Shown one piece after another: positions 32,275 to 44,900 of a stretch of DNA of 64,000 nt. Within the stretch, counting starts at the first letter, position 1, and each line of letters begins with the position of its first letter. A program made the position numbers and the translations under genes. The notes under the pieces are model-generated. The model was not told the DNA's origin, ran no database searches, and worked only from the letters and a program-made list of their open reading frames with translations. Source of the stretch: Jaltomata sinuosa (Eukaryota > Streptophyta > Magnoliopsida > Solanales > Solanaceae); NCBI GenBank assembly GCA_003996215.1, contig QJPP01000003.1:1612001-1676000 (forward strand), written 5' to 3'.

Positions 32275-35200
32275 TCAAATGTAGTACTTCTTGATAGCGT
32301 CTGAATTGATCGGCTTTGTGCTCACAATGCCATCCATTTTTGCGAGGATTACTGCTTCGCCTGAGAGCACTCGGTGAACCATGTAAGGACCTTGCTAGTT
32401 TGGCGCAAATTTCCCCTTAGCTTCATTTTGGTGAGGGAATATTTTCTTCAATACTAATTGCCCTGGTGTAAATCGTCGAGGCTTGACTTTCTTGTTGAAT
32501 GCTTTGATCATTCTGTTTTGATAGAGTTGTCCGTGACATACTGCCTCCAGTCTCTTCTCATCAATGAGCATCAACTGTTCAATCCTGCTATGGACCCATT
32601 CCGTGTCTTCCAGACCAACCTCTTGGATGATTCTTAGAGACGGTATTTCCACTTCAACGGGTATCACTGCTTCCGAACCATAGACCAACATGTAGGGGGT
32701 TGCACCAGTGGATGTTCTGATCGTGGTGCGATAGCCGAGCAAAGCATATGGTAGCTTCTCATGCCATTCTCTATTACTATCTATTATTTTTCTCAGGATC
32801 CTCTTGATATTCTTGTTCGCGGCCTCAACTGCTCCATTCATTTGTGGTCGATATGCTGTGGAGTTCCGGTGGGAGATCCTAAACCTTTCACAAGTCTCTC
32901 TCATGAGATCACTATTAAGATTGGCTCCGTTGTCTGTTATGATTGATTCTGGAATTCCAAACCGACAAACTATGTTATTTCGGACGAAATCTGCTACCAC
33001 CTTCTTAGTTACTGCCTTGTGCGTTGAAGCCTCAACCCATTTTGTGAAATAGTCGATAGCTACCAGGATGAAACGGTGTCCATTTAATGCGGGAGGCTCT
33101 ATGGGTCCAATTACATCCATGCCCCAAGCAGCAAATAGCCATGGGGACCCCATCACATTGAGCTCGTTTGGCGGAACTCGTATGAAGTCGCCATGAACTT
33201 GACACTGATAACATTTTTGTACATACCGGATGCTATCCCTCTCCATAGTCATCCAAAAGTATCCAACTCTCAAAATCTTCTTTGCCAAAGTGAATCCATT
33301 CATGTGGGGTCCACATGTCCCTGCGTGAACTTTTTCTAACAGTCTTGTCGCTTGTGTTGCATCGACACACCTTAGTAATCCCAAATCTGGGGTTCTCCTA
33401 TACAGGATTTCGCCGTTAAGGAAGAAATGATTGGACATTCTCCTTAAAGTCCACTTCTGCTTGCTACCGGCATTTTCCAGATATTCTCCTGCTTCGAGCA
33501 ACCTTCTAATATCATGGTACCATGGCTTTCTATCAAACTCTTCATTTACGTGAAAATAGTAGGCGTGCTGGTCATGTATCTCTACTTCAATAGGGTGGAT
33601 GTAATTCTTATCCGGGTGTTGGATCATTGAGGAAAGAGTAGCCAAAGCATCAGCGAACTCGTTTTGAGCCCGGGGGACATGTTTAAACTCAATCTTCGTA
33701 AACCTTTTGCTCAGCTCTCTTACGCATTCCAGATAAGGAAGGATCTTGACATTCTTGGTGGCCCATTCTCCTTGTACCTGATGAACCAATAGGTCAGAAT
33801 CACCTATTACCAAAAGCTCTTTGATGTTCATGTCCACAACCATCCTAAGTCCGAGAATACATGCTTCATATTCTGCCATGTTATTTGTGCATAGGAATCT
33901 AATCTTGGCTGAGATTGGGTAGTGCTGACCCATTTCTGAAACCAAGACTGCTCCAATTCCGACTCCTTTGAAATTTGATGCCCCATCGAAGAACAATATC
34001 CATCCATCATACGACTCTGAGATATCCTCTCCTGCAAAAAATACTTCTTCATCGGGAAAGTAGGTCAGGAGCGGTTCATAATCTTTATCCACCAGATTTT
34101 CTGCGAGGTGATCGGCCAAAGCTTGTCCTTTGACGGCCTTCTGTGTCACGTACACAATGTCGAACTCACTCAGCAAAATCTGCCACTTTGCTAGTTTCCC
34201 TGTAGGCATTGGTTTCTGAAAGATGTACTTGAGTGGATCCATTCTTGAGATCAAGTATGTGGTGTACGCCGATAGGTAATGCCTCAACTTTTGCGCAATC
34301 CAAGTCAAAGCGCAACACGTTCGTTCTAACAAGGTATATCTTGCCTCGAATGGTGTAAACTTCTTGCTCAAGTAGTAAATAGCTTGCTCTTTCTTTCCTG
34401 TGTCATCGTGTTGTCCTAACACACATCCAAATGCTCCATCCATGACAGATAGATACAGTAGCAATGGCTTTCTGGGCTCTGGTGGAACCAGTACTGGTGG
34501 GTTGGACAAGTACTCCTTGATTCTATAAAAAGCTCTTTGGCATTCCCCCATCCATTCTGTGGAGGCATCCTTCTTTAGTAACTTGAATATGGGTTCACAG
34601 ATTACTGTAGACTGAGCTATGAAATGACTGATGTAATTGAGTCTCCCCAAGAATCTCATCACATCCTTCTTGGTCCTGGGGGGAGGTAACTCTTGAATCG
34701 CCTTGATTTTTGACGGATCCAATTCTATGCCTTTCCTGTTGACAATGAACCCCAGTAGCTTTCCGGCAGGAACTCCGAATGCGAACTTTGCTGGATTCAA
34801 TTTCAAATTGTATCTCCGCAACCTCTCAAAGAACTTCTGTAAATCCTCTAGGTGGTCTGAACTGCTTGTGGACTTGATAACGACATCATCTACGTACACT
34901 TCAATCTCCTTGTGAATCATATCATGGAAGAGGGTAGTCATGTCCCTCATATAGGTTGCGCCAGCATTTTTGAGTCCAAATGGCATCACTCTATAGCAAT
35001 ACACTCCCCATGGAGTGATAAACGCTATTTTCTCCGCATCATCTTCATTCATCAGGACTTGGTGATATCCTGCAAAGCAATCGACAAACGATTGCAACTC
35101 ATGCTTTGCACAATTGTCGATGAGTATATGAATGTTTGGGAGAGGAAAATTATCCTTGGGACTAGCTTTATTAAGATCCCGATAGTCTACACATATCCTG

Positions 35201-35725
35201 ATTTTCCCGTCCTTTTTTGGCACTGGCACGATATTGGCCAACCATGTGGGGTAATTAGTAACCCTCACAACATTTGCCTGGATCTGCTTAGTTACCTCCT
35301 CCTTGATTCTTAAACTCAAATCAGGCTTGAACTTCCTAGTCTTTTGCTTCACAGGCGGGCAAGAAGGATCAGTCGGCAGCTTGTGTGAGACGATATCCGT
35401 GCTTAATCCCGGCATGTCATCGTAGGACCAAGCAAACACATCAACATATTGCTTGATCAATTCAATCAATTCTCGCTTTCTTTCGTCTTCCAAGTGTATG
35501 CTGACTCGTACTTCTTTTACCATTTCTTCATTTCCCAAGTTGACAACCTCGGTTTCATCCATGTTGGGCTTCTTCTGACTTTCAAGTTGTTCGATCTCCT
35601 AAGGTAGATTTTCAGGCATCATGCTTTCATCGTATTCGTCATAGTCCTGCTCATGACTCGTACTTTGCTCAATGGATTCGTTACATGTCATAACCGTTGT
35701 ACGATGATTTTTACTAATACTAGCG
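32275..35725 (-). pseudogene. pol: Ogre pol (exon 2): RT, RNase H, second RNase H, integrase
   Basis: The frame encodes the replication enzymes of the element. Counting from the Met codon at 35562: RT from about residue 65, with CVDYRDLNKASPKDNFPLP, MPFGLKNAGATY and an intact catalytic YVDD near 34884-34896; a first RNase H from about 370; a second archaeal-type RNase H (FFDGASNFKGVGIGAVL, NNMAEYEACILGL, GDSDLLVHQVQGE) from about 520; and integrase with its HHCC region, then GMDVIGP, ITDNGANLNS and GAVEAANKN giving the D, D and E. Two in-frame TAG stops break it: 35599-35601 near the start, and 32395-32397, where the family has Trp, 39 codons before a natural TGA at 32275-32277. No frameshift was seen over more than 3 kb. 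Whether it still acts at low level is unknown; as written it is broken. Confidence 0.93.
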
Positions 35726-35926
35726 CTGAAAAGTATGAAAGGCGAGTAAAAATAAATAGTTATTTAAACAATCGAAAGATAAATTTTAAGAAAAATAAAG
35801 ATTTTTTATTAAAAACCAATCTAGCTTTTTTAGAAGAGGCGAGTAGCAAAAAGGGGCTTAGGCATGATTCAAGCCTCAATTGATCATGCAAAAACATCTT
35901 GAAATAAAACTACATTTCCACACTAC
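35726..35926 (-). other. Putative spliceosomal intron between Ogre pro and pol, 201 bp
   Basis: The protease frame stops at TAG (35923-35925) within TCCTG/GTAGTG, a fair splice donor. A branch-rich, T-rich stretch ends TACTTTTCAG/CGCTAG, a good acceptor. Removing 35726-35926 joins the two frames in phase, and the residues after the junction continue into the conserved stretch before RT. An intron here is a known feature of Ogre elements. The splice sites are inferred from sequence only. Confidence 0.8.
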
Positions 35927-38900
35927 CAGGACTCCTGTCGAAACAGGGATGGGCTGATGGTCAAGTTCTGCAAGACTTCTCCAGGCTCGGCATCACGGAT
36001 GGTCAGCTTCTTGATATCTTTCTCCAGTCTATCGTCGGTCATGGCCACGAATAGATTTCCTATTCCCTCAATGACATCATCATCAGCTGCTTCATCTGGG
36101 ATTGGGACTTGTCCTGGCACGAACACTACTGCCCCAAACTTTGTAATGTGGACTCCTCCTGAAGTAGGCTTGTATCCTAGCCCGGCGGTACCCTTCTGAT
36201 GTTTCAGCTGGATTGGTTCGATTATACCGTCAGCCTTAGGTCCGAGCCCTGTCTTTGGTTGATACCCATATTTCAACATCTCTGACGCAACCATCTTCGC
36301 TGCTCTCGACATCTCCATCTTTACAGGCTCTACTTTCTCATCAATTCTTATAGCTTGCATGATCTCCAGAGCATGGAAAGCGGCTCCATCCAATTCTTTG
36401 GTGACTGGAACAGAATTCACGAAATAGGTGGGGTGACTGAGCTCCCCGTGAATGGTAACTTCGGTGTGACCCCACTCGAACTTCACACACTGATGGAGCG
36501 TGGAGGGAACTGCTCTTGCCATATGGACCCATGGCCTTCCTAGTAACAAGTTGTAGTTGGACGACACATCCATCACTTGAAATAAGATGGGGAATTCAGC
36601 TGGACCTACTTGCAATGTGAGATAGATTTCTCCAATGACGCTTCTCTGCGCGCCATCAAAAGCTCTCACCTTCACACGACTTTCCCTTATCTCTCCCATA
36701 TTCACACCTAAATCTCTCAATGTGGTGAAAGGACAGATGTTGCATCCAGAACCGCCGTCGATCAAAACTCTAGTCACGATCTTATCACAGGACTTGACCG
36801 CGACGTGAAGTGCTTTGTTGTGGCCAACCCCTTCTGCTGGTAATTCATCATCATGGAAAGAGATTTTGTTCACTTCCACCATTTTTCCAATTGTTGCAGC
36901 CAATGTGTCACTTGTAGTTTCTTTTGGTATGCTAACTCCGCTCAGAACTTGTACCAAAGCGTTCCTATGGGCTTCAGAACTCATTAGCAAGGACATAATG
37001 GAAATGTGGGTTGGTGTCTTCATTAGTTGTTCCTCGACTGAGTAATCTTTAGACTGCATCTTCTTCCAAAATTCTGTGGCTTCTGCATCAGTAACATTCT
37101 TCTTTGGATTTTGTTCTTTCCCGGGAACCCCTCGATTTAGATCCTCCGGGGCATAACACCTTCCCGACCTGGTCATTCTGTGAGCCACAGCAGCGTCTAT
37201 CATCTTGCCCTTGGCTTCCGTCCGATAGTCCCATGGGACTGCTTTAGTGTCATAGTCAGGTTTTCCAGTGGCTATAGTGGTTACCACAACTCTCGGCAGG
37301 TAGGTTTGAATAGTCAAAGGCTCTCTCAGCTGAACTGTGATAAAAGGTTGTGCTGGAGATGTGGCGGCAACTTCTTCTGTGTCCCAGATAGGCACGATAT
37401 TCCCTTCCAGGTCATACTCTTCCTCCAGGGTAACCATGTTGACTCCTCGATTCTCATGATCTGGTAGAGGGTTGTTGTTCACATTCGGAGGAGTATCGGT
37501 GCATTTGATTACTCCCTTTCTGATAAGAGACTCGATCTGGTTCTTCAAGCCAAAACACTCCTCCGTGTCATGTCCTTGGATTCCCGAGTGGTATGCACAT
37601 TGCTTATTTCCATCAAAGCTTCGTGGTATCGGATCAGGGATTCTTCCTTCAATCGGCTGCAACCAACCTGTTACCCTCAACCTTTCAAACAATTGAGCCA
37701 AAGGCTCGGCAATAGGAGTGCAGGTGCGGGTATTTCTGGCTTCAAGATTAGGATGTGGGCTTGGTGCATCTGCTGGTCTATTTTGGTGAACTGGAGCTTA
37801 GACAGGGGCATACGACTTCGGTGGATTTTGGTGTGCTGGAGCTCGAGGTGGATTATAGTGTGGCTGGGTACTATATACTGGAACATGTGCGATAATTTGG
37901 GAGTTGTTAGGGTATCGGTGGGATGATCCTCCTTGCTGGTAGTAAGGTGTGACGGCTGAGATGTCTTCCTTCTTCTTCTTGATACCACCAATGGAACCTG
38001 ACTGTATGGCCTTGCTTGCGGCTTGCAGTGTGACCATAGACTAAATTTTTTGGACTTAATACCTTCCTCAATAAAGTCTCCCATTTTGACCAAGTCAGCG
38101 AACTTTTGGCCCATCATTGACATAATTTTGTCGAAGTAGACGCCTTCCTGAGCTCGGATAAAGTACTTAGAGAGTTCATTTTTGTCAAGTGGGGGCTGGA
38201 TCCGAGCAGCCTCAGTCCTCCATCTCCATGAATATTCTTGAAATGATTCAGATGGCTTCTTTTGTATGTTGGCAAGTGAGAATCTGTCTGGAGTGATTTC
38301 GGTATTAAACCTGAAGCGACTCATGAAATCTTCGGCCATTTCTTGCCAATCACGCCATTTGCGAGGGTCTTGGCGAGTGTACCAAGTTAGAGCTTCTCCC
38401 GACAGACTTCGAATGAACAGTTTCATCCTCAACTTCTCGTTCCTTCCTACGCCGACCAGCTTGTCGCAATAGGCTCTTAGGTGTGCGTGGGGATCGCCCT
38501 TCCCATCAAATACATCAAATTTTGGTAGTTTGTACCCGACCGGCATATCGATGTCTGGGTGGATGCATAGGTCATCATAGTCCAGACTTTCGGTTCCCCT
38601 GGTAACTTGCATGCTTTTAAAAGCCCTTTTCAAACTTTCAAGCTGAGCTGCTTTCGACCTTTCTTCATTTGACCGGAAATCCCTCTCCAATCCTATGTAC
38701 TGATCGACCTCATATGGTACTTTGACAGCCATGGATGTTGCTAAAGTAGGAGCTTCAGTAGCATATACCGGTGGCACATGCATCTCACAAGTGACATGTG
38801 CCTCAGGTATGTGCTGCATTGTTGGGTGAATTGGAACAGTGAAGTTCTGCGTAGGCAAGGAAAGATTAGGTGCAGCCCTAACAGCGGGCGGATGAGCAAG

Positions 38901-39239
38901 TAGATCTTGAGCATAAGTGGAAACAGGTGGTGTTTGCTTAGGCGTGTTAGTTAAGTTGGCGGGAGTGACTGGCCGTAACTCAGCATTTGGAAATTGGAAT
39001 TGAGCGGGGAAGGTAGCAGCTGTAAGCTTAGTCAAATCCCGCACTTGGCGTAGTTCTTCTTTCAAGATCTTAATTTCTTGTGCCATGTTGGCCATTTGTT
39101 CGTCGTTTTGAGTGTCTATCAGTTTTCGAGAACTTTCGGCGCCATCTACCGGTACCATCGAGGCGTTGTTAGATTCTTCGCTCATTTTTCCTTTAGATCG
39201 GAGGTTGTATTGCGATTCCGCCAGTTTGCAAATCGACAC
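35927..39239 (-). pseudogene. gag-pro: Ogre gag-protease (exon 1) with G-patch
   Basis: Gag forms the particle and protease processes it. The gag domain lies near 38040-38620 (PKFDVFDGKGDPHAHLRAYC, LSGEALTWYTRQDP, RFRFNTEITPDR). A Cys/His motif (CAYH, GHDTEEC) is near 37550-37605. Protease has VLIDGGSGCNICP near 36730-36770, with the catalytic Asp, and LLLGRPWVH. A G-patch-like segment follows at about 36158-36280 (YGYQPKTGLGPK and GTAGLGYKPT). The frame is broken by one frameshift at about 38040 and a TAG near 37797-37799. The frame begun at 39239 continues only as an unrelated tail to 37677. The protein then runs on to the intron donor. Confidence 0.9.
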
Positions 39240-39637
39240 AAATCAACTTTCTTGTGGGGTTGATAATTATCATAAAGAAAAGAAAGGAAAAAAAAAGGAA
39301 ACTATGTTAGTTTGGGAAATGCTGGAATATATAACAAATATATACGCCAAGTTGGCGATATTTACACAAAAATGCGTCCTAATATGGAGCCTCGTTTTGC
39401 CAGAGGTAGGCCTACGCTGCATACAATTTGATATAAATGATCCATTTTGAACACATTTAGGATTTGCGATAAACATAACTTTTCATTAAGCAAAATGTGG
39501 CTTTGAAAGCTTACAATAGATAGGCTGATGGGAGCCTGAAAATGAAAGACATGGGATGGCCACTAGGGCGTACAAAGGGATGGGCCATGAGGCACCTTTA
39601 GGGAATATGAAAAAGTGGTACAATGGGAAAGGATAAC

Positions 39638-41314
39638 CTAGGGCCACGTAGGACCGTCATCACTATCGTCCTGTGGTGCTGGATGATACTCTGGAGATTC
39701 AGCGGAATGATGATACCTGGGCTCTGAGTCTGTCTCTATCATCCCTCTTTCGTTAGGATCATAAAAGTTGGAGCCGGTCTCAGAAGCCTCCTCGGGATCT
39801 TCTTCCATCTCTTTCTCAGGGTCTTCTTCTGGATCCTCTTCCAGGTCTCCTCCTATTTCCTCCTCTGTATCTTCTTCTGGATCCTCGGGATCTTCTTCCG
39901 GTTCCTCCTCCGGATCTTCTTCTGGATCCTCGGGATCTTCTTCCGGCTCCTCCTCCGGATCTTCTTTCGGATCCTTCTCTACCTTTGTTATCAAATAATT
40001 GATGGAGTCTGGGACAATCTGGTTGTACATCGGTGCTGTGATCTCCATGCGGGGAAGCACTTCTTCCCTAACCCATTTGACCCACTGGACATCTGCCAAA
40101 TCCCTGAATCCTTCTGCACTTGGTTGAGCCAAGTGGCTCACGGTCGTTCGCCAAGCATAGTATTCCGGCGTACACCATTTGTCTCCTCCCATATGCAATG
40201 TGATCATATAATCCCATTCAACCTGCAAGTTCATCATTCGTACCGTTGGGATCACGGCACCATAACTGTCCTCATGTAACGCCATGATTGACCACAATGG
40301 TATGTCCTGAACAAAGCCAAACTGTCTTAAAACACGGAGAGGCGCATATGGTTGGATGCCTCCTAGTCCCATCAACTCGATGAAATACAGGTATCGAGTT
40401 CTAATGAAGGCCAATCCTGTCATCCAGGGATATCTCCACTGGATGAAATCTCCGGTAAGATTGGTCAAAAATGTGCGCCCTTCTTCTTCTCCGGTGGGTG
40501 CATATGTCCAATATCTCATGCGTTCTTTATGAGTCTGAATCCTGTTGCGGGTGTCAATATCTCATGCGTTCTTTAGTAGTCCATTTGTGGGTGGCGGCGA
40601 TAGAAATGTTCTACAGCCAAATTTGCAATAACAAATTGCAGCCTCCAAAGAAATTGTGTCCTCGTGTGCATGCAGACAACGACCGAAACATCTCAGCAAG
40701 GATCATGTGTACCAAGGTAAGTCTTTGCGGCTCTGCAAAGACGTTCATCACTATCGGCAGGATATTGAGGTCGATGCAATGAAACCTCATCGGGAAGATC
40801 ATATTCCCAAAAAAGCCAACACAAAGACCCTCGGTCGCATGTATACCCACTGTCTGCGGGTACAGGCGAATTCACCTTGGTGTTCGTCAAAACTCTCGAG
40901 ACGACCGTATCTTTCAAAAAGGTAATCCAACTTCACCTTTCCTCCTTCCACATTTCTCAGTGATGGAAAAATGTGTAATCCTAAAAGCCTCAGAAAATCT
41001 GCCCTCTTTATGGGTGATGGGAGTACCGGCACTTTTTCCCTCAGTGGTAGTTCAACAAAATTACTAATCTCCTCCAAGGTAGGAGTGATTTCAAAATCCA
41101 AAAATTTGAAGGTCACAGTGGTCGGGTACCAAAATTCCATTAATAAAGTGGTGAGGGTTTTGTCAGCTTGGATCCCCATAAGTGACAACAAAGCCCCCAG
41201 CTGCTCCCGTACCTCATCCCCATGTGCTACGCGGATGTTTCGCCACCACTTTTTTAGGTTGTCAGGTGCTGAGATAACCATCTGGATGTTTGGTAAGTTT
41301 TGGTTGATATTCAT
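39638..41314 (-). pseudogene. Ogre ORF1, broken
   Basis: An ORF before gag is diagnostic of Ogre; its role is unknown. The N-terminal piece (41314-40799) starts MNINQNLPNIQM and contains LMEFWYPTTVTFKF, ITPTLEEISNFVELPL and ACTRRQWVYMRPRVFVLAFLG, which resembles the plant-mobile-domain or DUF7745-type proteins annotated on Ogre ORF1. The middle part is in another frame (40850-40611). The C-terminal piece (40519-39638) returns to the first frame and ends in a Glu/Asp/Pro-rich tail with a 45-bp in-frame tandem duplication (39871-39960). A 21-bp match 46 bp apart (40509 and 40555) marks a small duplication that shifts the frame. At least two frameshifts and internal stops make it a pseudogene. 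Confidence 0.82.
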
Positions 41315-41885
41315 CTGAAAGAAAGGTAAAGGGTATAATAAGTTGGTTTATCCCAAATCCATCATGTGTTTTAGTTTGGATCATTTACATCAATCTCACA
41401 CAAAAATATATGTCGTTGGGTTTTATGAAAAAAACCCGTTGACACAAGGGCGGTTTCCTAAATGCAGTGTCAATCCCAAGGATCGTCCTGCCTAAGGCTA
41501 TGCAACATGACCTATTTCTAGAATAAGAGTACTTTCCTAGATTTGAGAGTGGACTGAATAACTGCGAGACGGCACACTAACCTAATTGCACCGACTCTGA
41601 AACTAAGGAATTCAAAAGAAAGTTTGGGAGGGCATAAAACCCTCCGCGTGTACCACAGTGTGTGAAATGTGTACGGCCAAAGATTCGATAGAGAAATGCA
41701 AGTGAGAAAACAGTAACAAGTAGTGTTTATCAAACAAATAAGGAACACAAGTTTGGATTTGGCTTGCGTCCTTTCAAACAAATATCGATATAAACATAAA
41801 TAAAGCAAATAATGTACTGCAAGTAAACAAATATCCCAAATAACATTCATAAACTAAGCATGCTAAGGTAAAATCACAAATTTTA
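41315..41885 (-). other. Ogre 5' untranslated leader
   Basis: This lies between the primer site and ORF1. A 110-codon minus frame (41518-41850) has no domain and is probably chance. Confidence 0.6.
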
Positions 41886-41904
41886 GTCCCCAGCAGAGTC
41901 GTCA
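41886..41904 (-). other. Ogre primer-binding site
   Basis: The minus strand reads TGACGACTCTGCTGGGGAC, starting three bases after the LTR. Ogre elements are reported to use tRNA-Arg, with TGGCGACTC-type sites; this differs at one position near the start. The tRNA assignment is from memory. Confidence 0.75.
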
Positions 41905-41907
41905 TTC

Positions 41908-44900
41908 TGTCGCGCCCTATTTTGAACTGGCCAAAATATATTTGCAACATCCGGCTCTTCTACCTGGTTTTGAAAAAGGGTTTAGAGTCGCCACCTAACC
42001 TTTTAGGGAAAAATTAGGAAAAAACCATTTGTTAATGTAAAACTCTGTTTTTAGTCTGCGAAAACGTTTGAGATTCTGGGTAAGAGATTTGGTTACTCGA
42101 AGGAAAGGTGTTAGGCACCCCTCAGAGCCTATCCAAAGATAGTCCTTAAACTCAATTTAGAAACATATTTGGGAAAACTATTTGTCCATTATTTGCTAAA
42201 AAGGGTGTTAAAAACATGTTTTATTAATTTAAAGAAAACTCAAAGTATATGACACATGCTACTACAATATGCAAAAATATAAAATATGCTTATGGTAAAA
42301 AAGATGAAACATATCTACGTACATGTCGAAATATATGAAAGTTTAATAGTAATACTCTTATCATTAAAATATGTAGAACCTTATGATTTATAAGAATATA
42401 TACTTAAAAGGCTATGTAAAAAAAATGAGGATATTATTTATACAAATATATTTTTTGTAAAGTAAAAAAAAAATATGTAGTTCTTAGAGTTTGGGAAAGT
42501 TTATGACATGTTTATAGAAAGAAAATAAAAATGACGTATGTATATTTAAAATATAAAAAATCATGTGAAAAGTTTATTATTTAAAAGATTTGGATAAGTA
42601 AAAAAAAACATGTAGGAAATAAGTATACCGGTAATAGAAAAAAATATAAAAGAAAATCATATTTATTTTGTAAATATATTTCAGGTAAAAGAATAATTTG
42701 AAGACTTGAGTAGAGAACGAAAATTATTTGTTTCATATAAAGAAGACTTTTATTCATAAAGTAAAAAATAAACATGCGTTAAATATGAAAGAAAGTATTA
42801 TGTATGTAAATATAATTGTGATAAAATAATATATGTTTAATTTAAGTAGGAAGATGAGTAAGTAAAATATAAATATATACCTTGTAGTAGATAGCATATG
42901 ACATGTATACCTTGCGTTTTGAGGCCTTTAAAAATCTGAAAAATCTCAAATAAAAAATAAAAAATAATATATATATAGAGTGTAACCAAAATATTTGTAA
43001 AATATTGGAGTTACAATAAGATAATACATGAGTTACAAATATAAGAAATGGCTTGCCTAGATTAGATAAAGAATTCTATAGTTTATGGCCTAAGAATGAC
43101 TAAATAATTATTTGAAATAAATTGAATTGGTAATTAGTGTTTTTGAAAATCTACCGCGAGTTATTTAAACAATTTTTTTTTTCTTGAAACAAGCCTACAT
43201 TAATTAACCCTTAAGAAAAATCTGCTATATTTACTATTTATTATTACTATTTTGAAAGTGTTTACTCACTAATTTTTAAAGTATTTAAAAGGGGAAACCC
43301 GAAACATTTGCCTAAACTAAAAGAGTGAAGGAAACTCACTTTCAAAATTTTAAACTAAATAAAGTAATCCACGAAACTATAAGCCGAAGAATAAACGTTA
43401 ATCAAATTCACAAAAAAAAAAACACCTATCCAAATAATACAAGGTTAGTTAAAACAATTCAAGTAAGCATAAAAGAAAAGCAATAAATAATAATAAAAAA
43501 AAGTAAAAGGGCAGATACGCCAAGTTCCTTTGGAGGAACCAAACTTCTAAAGAATGACTCTGAGCACCGCGATAGTTCCTAATAGCTGTTCGACCCAAAT
43601 ATATTGGGCCGAAAATGAGTTTCCAAATGAGAACTCCAGCTCTCCGGTATTATTCCATGAAACAGATAAAGGAGAAAAAGATTAGTAACTAATTAAGTGA
43701 TAAAATAATGTATGAACACAGAGAATATGCTAAACAAGATCATTTTAAGCTAAGATAATCTGACAGACCAAGTTAAACGATTACTCTAGCATTAGATACA
43801 CACAAATTCATTCCTTTTCGAGTCATCTGGAGAGCAACCAAATAGTCCAGTTATTGAAAGAGAAAAATCAATCCACTCAAGATCCGTCTAAGCCACTTAA
43901 GAACAACATTAGTTAGCTACTTCATGCATCTTTGCCTAATTAAAAGACTAGACCACATAATGTATCGAGCTAACGTTTTAGAGGACCCAATTCTTAATTC
44001 TTTTAGCCTTAACTAGTTCAAACTTAAGGTGATAAGACAAGCAAACTATTATTTTCCATAATCTCGACGGGAAGGGATATGAATATTTAAGATCTAAGAA
44101 GTCTAACACATCCAGTCTTAAAGGAAAATAGACAGTTTTTCCATCCCACAAAAGAGAACAGTCTGCATTCATTTTAATTCTGACTTAATTTTTCCTTATC
44201 CCAATCAGTTTGCTGCTAACTGATCAGTGCGCATAAAACGCTTAGTCCAAAGATTGTATATTCCAACAAATTTGAGAATAAAAAGAGTAATAAAATTTGC
44301 CTATTATGAATTGCGATTCAGATTTCATTTCCTTCCAACTATTATTACTAAGTGGTTTAAATGCATACGACTACTCTTTTGATGAAAACATACCAAACAA
44401 ATTAGCTTTAAGAAAAAGAGACAGATAACTTGCTTTACTAAAACGAGTCGTATCCAACAACCATTCCCTCTCATATTAACATCTACTAATTTGAACAAGA
44501 AACTCGTATGAGTATATTAGAAAATTTAAGAGAAGAGAAAAAACCCTTCGAACTGAACCAAGCTTCAAACAAGGAATTCATATGAGCATACATAGAACAA
44601 TTTAAGAGAAAAGAGATAGACCTTTGAACTAACCAAGTTTCAAGCAGGAAGACAATAATTAAACTAGCATTCTCATTCTTTAACCATCTCAGGTAGGTCG
44701 AGGGTTAGTGACTAACCCGAACAAATGGTCAAGACAATTATGGACATGTTCATGCTTTATATTTTTAACAAACAGGTACTAACAGCCTTTTATATCAAGT
44801 GGGGAATCAAATCAGTACTACCTTGATTAGTTATTCATGCTAGGTGGTTTAATTTGTCCTAACGCACAGCCATACAGAAAATACTTAACTTAGAGCAGTT

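Noticed and set aside
34912..35313. 133-codon plus frame and others opposite pol
   Set aside because: They are antisense shadows of the Ogre RT, which has clear catalytic motifs on the minus strand.
39768..39998. Ser/Gly-rich plus frame
   Set aside because: It is the antisense of the Glu/Asp/Pro-rich tail of Ogre ORF1.
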